Assembly: GCA_030044325.1 (NCBI GenBank) | Contig: JASHWA010000109.1 | Coordinates: 1-9,895 of the forward strand | Length of the DNA stretch: 9,895 bases | Source of the DNA: Bryobacteraceae bacterium | Lineage (GTDB): Bacteria > Acidobacteriota > Terriglobia > Bryobacterales > Bryobacteraceae | Reading direction: 5' to 3' | Part shown: piece by piece, positions 7,290 through 9,895 of the stretch | How positions within the stretch are numbered: position 1 is the first letter of the stretch | How the letters are laid out: every line of letters starts with the position of its first letter | Translations under genes and position numbers: made by a program | The notes under the pieces: generated by a model | Databases searched by the model: none | The model's input: only the letters and a program-made list of their open reading frames with translations | Told to the model about the DNA's origin: nothing

Positions 7290-8275
7290 AACCACTCCCG
7301 CGCCACCGCTACCGCGTTTTCCGCGGCCAGCCGGATGTTGTCGGCCACCATCCACAACCAGCACGCGCGCGGATAATTGTGATCTTCCGCGATCGAGCCC
7401 ACGCTCAGCCCGCTCTGCCCCGCCATGCCGACGTTATTCGGCGGCTCCTCCGCGCGCACGTCGAAGCCGGCTTCCGAAAGCGCGCGGGCGATCTCCTCCA
7501 CGCCCGGATTTTCCTCGAATTCGACCCACACCGAAAAACTGTGGCCGTGAAACACGGGCGCCTGAATCAGCCGGATCGACGGCATGGGAACATCCGGATA
7601 ACCTGCGACGAGCGACGCCAGGTGCCGCTCCAGCCGCTGCTCGATCCATTCGAGCGCTTCTTCCGCTTCTTCGCCGTAGCGCGCCAGCATATTGAACCCG
7701 AGCTGCGCATCGAACACGTCGCGCTTCAATTTCTGAAACGAAAGCACCGCCACGGTCTGCTGCTGCAGCTCGTCGAGCCCGCGCTGGCCGCGCTCGCTCG
7801 CCGGCTCGAACACGTGTACGATCGCCCGCCGGATTTTCGCACGGCGCGCCAGCGTGGCCAGCAATTTCGTAATCGCGATCGCCGCCGGATGTGCGATCAC
7901 CTGCACCGGCGACGGAGCAGGCCGCGACGCTTCGGCCGACGGCGCGCGCAGCCGCGCCTGCGGCTGATCTTCGAGCGCGCCCGAAAGATCGATCAGCGCC
8001 GGTCCGCCGCTCGGGTTCATTTTGAGCGTGCGCCGGCTGGAGGCTGCCGAACCGGCCAGAAACGCGACCCTCGATCCTTCCAGATTCTCCGCCGCGAGCG
8101 GCGCCATCACGATCGCTTCCTCTTCCTGTTCACTCAACAGCGCCGAACCGTCCGCCGCCGCCGAGATGAGCTGCACGCGCGGCGCCCGTGCGCCCTCCGC
8201 GAGCAGCTCGCGAATCTCGCGCGCCACCAGCGTGTCGCCGCCGATCACCGCAACCGTCGGGCGTTCCTCAGCCAA
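7286..8275 (-). CDS. Asd/ArgC-fold protein lacking the aspartate-semialdehyde dehydrogenase active site (probable pseudoenzyme)
   Basis: A 329-residue protein resembling aspartate-semialdehyde dehydrogenase (Asd) from end to end. TVAVIGGDTLVAREIRELL matches the N-terminal Rossmann start; RGLDELQQQT (164-173) matches the segment after the active site; APVFHGHSFSVWVEFE (239-254) matches the dimerisation-domain core; and NIRLAAENAVAVAREWL ends it like Asd. The catalytic features are missing. The ANPNCST-like motif reads AHPAAIA at 128-134, so the nucleophilic Cys is A132. The substrate-binding Arg is Q238 and the Gln of the YQAVSG-type motif is E157. Two of three GxxGxxG glycines are T15 and A18. 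Only the general-base His, H245, remains, and the sole Cys (305) is far away. The start is TTG at 8275 with GGAG (8283-8286) seven bases upstream, overlapping the end of pssA by eight bases. Usg-1 proteins of proteobacteria are a known precedent for Asd relatives without the Cys. Its role is unknown. Confidence 0.9.
   Translation of the reverse strand: MAEERPTVAVIGGDTLVAREIRELLAEGARAPRVQLISAAADGSALLSEQEEEAIVMAPLAAENLEGSRVAFLAGSAASSRRTLKMNPSGGPALIDLSGALEDQPQARLRAPSAEASRPAPSPVQVIAHPAAIAITKLLATLARRAKIRRAIVHVFEPASERGQRGLDELQQQTVAVLSFQKLKRDVFDAQLGFNMLARYGEEAEEALEWIEQRLERHLASLVAGYPDVPMPSIRLIQAPVFHGHSFSVWVEFEENPGVEEIARALSEAGFDVRAEEPPNNVGMAGQSGLSVGSIAEDHNYPRACWLWMVADNIRLAAENAVAVAREWL
7295..7299 (-). 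promoter_or_regulatory. Ribosome binding site deciding the lptE start
   Basis: GGGAG on the minus strand lies five bases before ATG 7289, within the last codons of the Asd-like gene. It favours this start over the longer frame that begins at 7364. Confidence 0.65.
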
Positions 8276-9152
8276 CCTGGTGCTCCGCTTCGTGCGGCGG
8301 CGCGGGACGGAATCTGCGCCGGATAATCCCGCCGATGCGGATCAGGATTCCGCTCAAAACGTAAGCCGAGGCCATCCCCAGCAGCAGCGGTTGAGACGCG
8401 TACACCATCAGAAAAATAAATCCGCCGAGCAGAACCAGAATCAGCGGTGAGCGCGGGCGCATGAGCGTCAGGTCCTTGAAACTCGGATAGCGCCACGTGC
8501 TCACCATCAGGAACGCCAGCAGCCCCACCAGCGCCAGCCACCCCGCGCAAAGTATCCAGGACGTGATCGGCGCGCCGTCGGTTGCATACACGATGCTCGC
8601 CAGCAGCCCGGCTGCGGCCGGAATGGGAAGCCCGACGAAATATTTCCGGTCGGGCCGGCCCGGATTTTTGGGCACCGGATTTTTTTGAATATTGAAGCGC
8701 GCCAGCCGCGCCGCGCCGCACAGCAGGAACATGAACGACACAAAGTATCCGATCAGGCGGAAACGGTCGATGTGGATCAGATCGAACGCCGGCACGAAAT
8801 ACACGCCCCAGGCGAACGCCATCGCCGCCGGCGCGATCCCGAAAGTGATCACGTCGGCCAGCGAATCGAGTTCGCGCCCGAAATCGCTGGCCGTGTTGGT
8901 CATGCGCGCGATGCGCCCGTCCAGGCCGTCGAAAAACACGGCGCCCCCGATGGCCATCGCCGCGAACGTAAAATGGCGCGCCGCGTCGGCCGATTTCATC
9001 GCCACCGCGATCGCGCCTTCAAACACCCGCAGCAGCGCATAGAACCCCAGAAAAATATTGGCCGCGGTGAACAGCGTCGGAAGCGCGTAGGCCGAGCGCC
9101 GCGGACGCCGCTCGGGCGACCGAGGGTCGATTAACCGGTCTCGCAGACTCAA
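8268..9152 (-). CDS. pssA: CDP-diacylglycerol--serine O-phosphatidyltransferase
   Basis: A 294-residue integral membrane enzyme that makes phosphatidylserine from CDP-diacylglycerol and L-serine. The CDP-alcohol phosphotransferase motif is complete: D75, D78-G79, A82-R83, G92, D96 and D100 with exact spacing (DxxDGxxARx8GxxxDxxxD). PTLFTAANIFLGF (25-37) and ARLARFN (148-154) are typical of the Bacillus-type (type II) PssA. Several hydrophobic spans follow (about 62-76, 103-120, 133-147, 174-190, 198-216, 236-252, 255-271), ending in a basic cytoplasmic tail. An in-frame open stretch extends upstream to 9890, but it only shadows psd. The start is TTG at 9152, with a strong AAGGAGG (9158-9164) five bases ahead, overlapping the psd stop as TTGA. 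It is adjacent to psd, which uses its product. Only the precise start is open to doubt. Confidence 0.95.
   Translation of the reverse strand: MSLRDRLIDPRSPERRPRRSAYALPTLFTAANIFLGFYALLRVFEGAIAVAMKSADAARHFTFAAMAIGGAVFFDGLDGRIARMTNTASDFGRELDSLADVITFGIAPAAMAFAWGVYFVPAFDLIHIDRFRLIGYFVSFMFLLCGAARLARFNIQKNPVPKNPGRPDRKYFVGLPIPAAAGLLASIVYATDGAPITSWILCAGWLALVGLLAFLMVSTWRYPSFKDLTLMRPRSPLILVLLGGFIFLMVYASQPLLLGMASAYVLSGILIRIGGIIRRRFRPAPPHEAEHQVG
8283..8286 (-). promoter_or_regulatory. Ribosome binding site deciding the TTG start of the Asd-like gene
   Basis: GGAG on the minus strand lies seven bases before TTG 8275, inside the end of pssA. There is no ATG before the conserved VAVIGG strand, so this site supports the TTG start. 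Confidence 0.6.
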
Positions 9153-9754
9153 TCCGGCCTCCTTCGGGCGATCACGCTCGATCCCGCCGTCACGCGCTCG
9201 CCCACCCCAACTGCAACTTCCCATTCGGGGCCAACCAAAACATCGGCGCGCGAGCCGAACTTGATCAGCCCCACGCGCTCGCCCGCCTCCACCATGTCGC
9301 CCGGCTTTTTGTAACACACGATGCGCCGCGCAATCAGCCCCGCGATCTGCTTGAATACCACGCGCGATCCGTTGCCTTCGATGGTGATCGCGTTCTGCTC
9401 GTTCGCCTGGCTCGCCGCTTCCTTGCTGGCCACCAGGAACTCGCCCTTTTGATACTTCACGCACATGATTTTTCCGCCGATCGGCGCGCGGTTCACGTGA
9501 ACGTCGAAAATATTCAGGAAAATGCTGATCCGATGGGCGCCCGCCGAATCGGGCACGATCGCGACCACCTTGCCATCGGCCGGCGCAACGGCTACCGCGC
9601 CTTGCGGAATTTCGCGCTCCGGATCGCGGAAAAAGTACAAACAAAACCCCGCCAGAATGTACAACGGGACGGCGAACGGCCAAGGCGCGAGAAAATTGAC
9701 CATCGCCCCGCCCGCCGCGAGCGCTACCGCGTAGTAGATGCCGTCCATCACCAT
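9149..9754 (-). CDS. psd: Phosphatidylserine decarboxylase proenzyme, short (PSD-A) type
   Basis: This enzyme converts phosphatidylserine to phosphatidylethanolamine at the inner membrane. From ATG 9754 it has 201 residues, in the normal range for the short PSD-A type. MVMDGIYYAVALAAGG and the next stretch form two membrane segments (about 4-40), then FFRDPERE (41-48), APADGKV (57-63) and NIFDVHVNRAP (81-91) with the conserved Asp and His. The self-cleavage site is the Gly-Ser of KFGSRADV (G167-S168). Cleavage there gives a large beta chain and an alpha chain of about 34 residues with an N-terminal pyruvoyl group. The frame extends to GTG 9862 with another ATG at 9802. The first start would run through the AT-rich promoter region and the ribosome binding site of the divergent gene, so it is unlikely; ATG 9748 is also possible. 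It is the first gene of the run and is followed by pssA. Confidence 0.95.
   Translation of the reverse strand: MVMDGIYYAVALAAGGAMVNFLAPWPFAVPLYILAGFCLYFFRDPEREIPQGAVAVAPADGKVVAIVPDSAGAHRISIFLNIFDVHVNRAPIGGKIMCVKYQKGEFLVASKEAASQANEQNAITIEGNGSRVVFKQIAGLIARRIVCYKKPGDMVEAGERVGLIKFGSRADVLVGPEWEVAVGVGERVTAGSSVIARRRPD
9158..9164 (-). promoter_or_regulatory. Strong Shine-Dalgarno deciding the TTG start of pssA
   Basis: On the minus strand this reads AAGGAGG, the full consensus, five bases before TTG 9152. It lies in the last codons of psd and fixes the pssA start despite the long open frame upstream. Confidence 0.85.
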
Positions 9755-9789
9755 TTGCTTTATTGTCGCATCCGCAACGATTCGGCGAG

Positions 9790-9809
9790 CCGCGGCAGTC
9801 ATGCCGCGG
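9790..9809. promoter_or_regulatory. Perfect 8-bp hairpin with 4-base loop upstream of psd
   Basis: CCGCGGCA (9790-9797) and TGCCGCGG (9802-9809) are exact reverse complements around the loop GTCA. If psd starts at 9754 or 9748, this very stable stem sits in the 5' untranslated leader. No T-run follows on the minus strand, so it is not a standard terminator. It could be a leader structure, an operator or a chance GC-rich palindrome. If the start is ATG 9802, the hairpin would cover that start codon. Confidence 0.4.
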
Positions 9810-9835
9810 GCAATCGGCCGCCCGCTCGGCCGCGC

Positions 9836-9851
9836 TAAAGTAAAATAATAT
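9836..9851. promoter_or_regulatory. AT-rich divergent promoter region between psd and the edge gene
   Basis: This 16-base stretch contains only two G and no C, in an otherwise GC-rich sequence, and lies between two divergent genes. On the minus strand it offers TATTAT (9850-9845) as a -10 box for the psd run, giving a leader of about 85 bases. On the plus strand TAAAAT (9841-9846) or TAATAT (9846-9851) could serve the edge gene. Convincing -35 boxes are not visible for either. Confidence 0.4.
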
Positions 9852-9863
9852 CGGAGCGGCACG

Positions 9864-9895
9864 ATGTCTCTTCTGAGCGACCGGGCTCAAAAAAC
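9864..9895 (+). CDS. Start of a divergent gene cut by the window edge, possibly a PLP-dependent aminotransferase
   Basis: ATG at 9864 is preceded by GGAG (9853-9856) at an ideal seven-base spacing, next to the AT-rich promoter stretch. The first codons read MSLLSDRAQK and stay open to the edge. LSDRxQ followed by further residues is a common beginning of class I/II aminotransferases of the aspartate aminotransferase family, but ten residues cannot establish this. The existence of a gene is supported by the ribosome binding site and divergent arrangement; the family is a guess. Confidence 0.5.
   Translation, partial: MSLLSDRAQK

Noticed and set aside
7379..8326. 315-codon plus-strand open frame, Arg/His-rich
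   Set aside because: Antisense shadow of the Asd-like gene; composition is typical of the reverse frame of GC-rich coding DNA.
8268..9890. A single 540-codon open frame covering psd and pssA that could look like a fusion protein
   Set aside because: Only the part from 9152 encodes a recognisable protein (PssA). The upstream 246 codons are a different frame of psd, giving an Arg/Gly-rich composition, and the strong AAGGAGG before TTG 9152 marks the true start.

Overview
The window is GC-rich bacterial chromosome, coding on almost every base and mostly on the minus strand. An LptE-type lipoprotein implies an outer membrane with LPS. The best guess is an Acidobacteriota member (Solibacter/Bryobacter-like). 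This rests on the large secreted TPR/FG-GAP/ASPIC-UnbV protein paired with a TPR-bearing multiheme cytochrome, and on an Asd-like gene in a lipid/LPS gene run. It is inferred from gene content, not from a phylogenetic marker search.

Layout, left to right. (1) 1-5302, minus strand: a two-gene unit. The upstream gene (2366-5302) encodes a secreted TPR + FG-GAP + ASPIC/UnbV protein. Its stop overlaps (ATGA) the start of a membrane-anchored pentaheme c-type cytochrome with C-terminal TPRs (2369 down to the window edge, 3' end missing). (2) 5303-5440: a 138-bp divergent intergenic region. It holds an extended -10 element that would give the secreted-protein gene a leaderless mRNA, and the rpsT ribosome binding site. 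(3) 5441-5713, plus strand: rpsT (ribosomal protein S20), convergent with the next unit. (4) 5749-9754, minus strand: five genes in the order psd, pssA, Asd-like, lptE, holA, each overlapping the next. (5) 9755-9863: a short AT-rich divergent promoter region with a strong hairpin. (6) 9864-9895, plus strand: the first codons of a divergent gene that runs off the right edge.

How the genes work together. PssA makes phosphatidylserine from CDP-diacylglycerol and serine, and Psd decarboxylates it to phosphatidylethanolamine, so these two form a complete two-step pathway. LptE helps LptD place LPS in the outer leaflet. HolA (DNA polymerase III delta) loads the sliding clamp; lptE-holA adjacency is also known in E. 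coli. The gene between pssA and lptE has the overall fold pattern of aspartate-semialdehyde dehydrogenase. It lacks the catalytic cysteine, the substrate arginine and most of the nucleotide-binding glycines, so it looks like a pseudoenzyme kept for another role. It is the most intriguing gene here, together with the secreted-protein/pentaheme-cytochrome pair, which looks like an uncharacterised envelope electron-transfer or binding module. Many other long open frames exist on both strands; they are GC-rich shadows and are not annotated.
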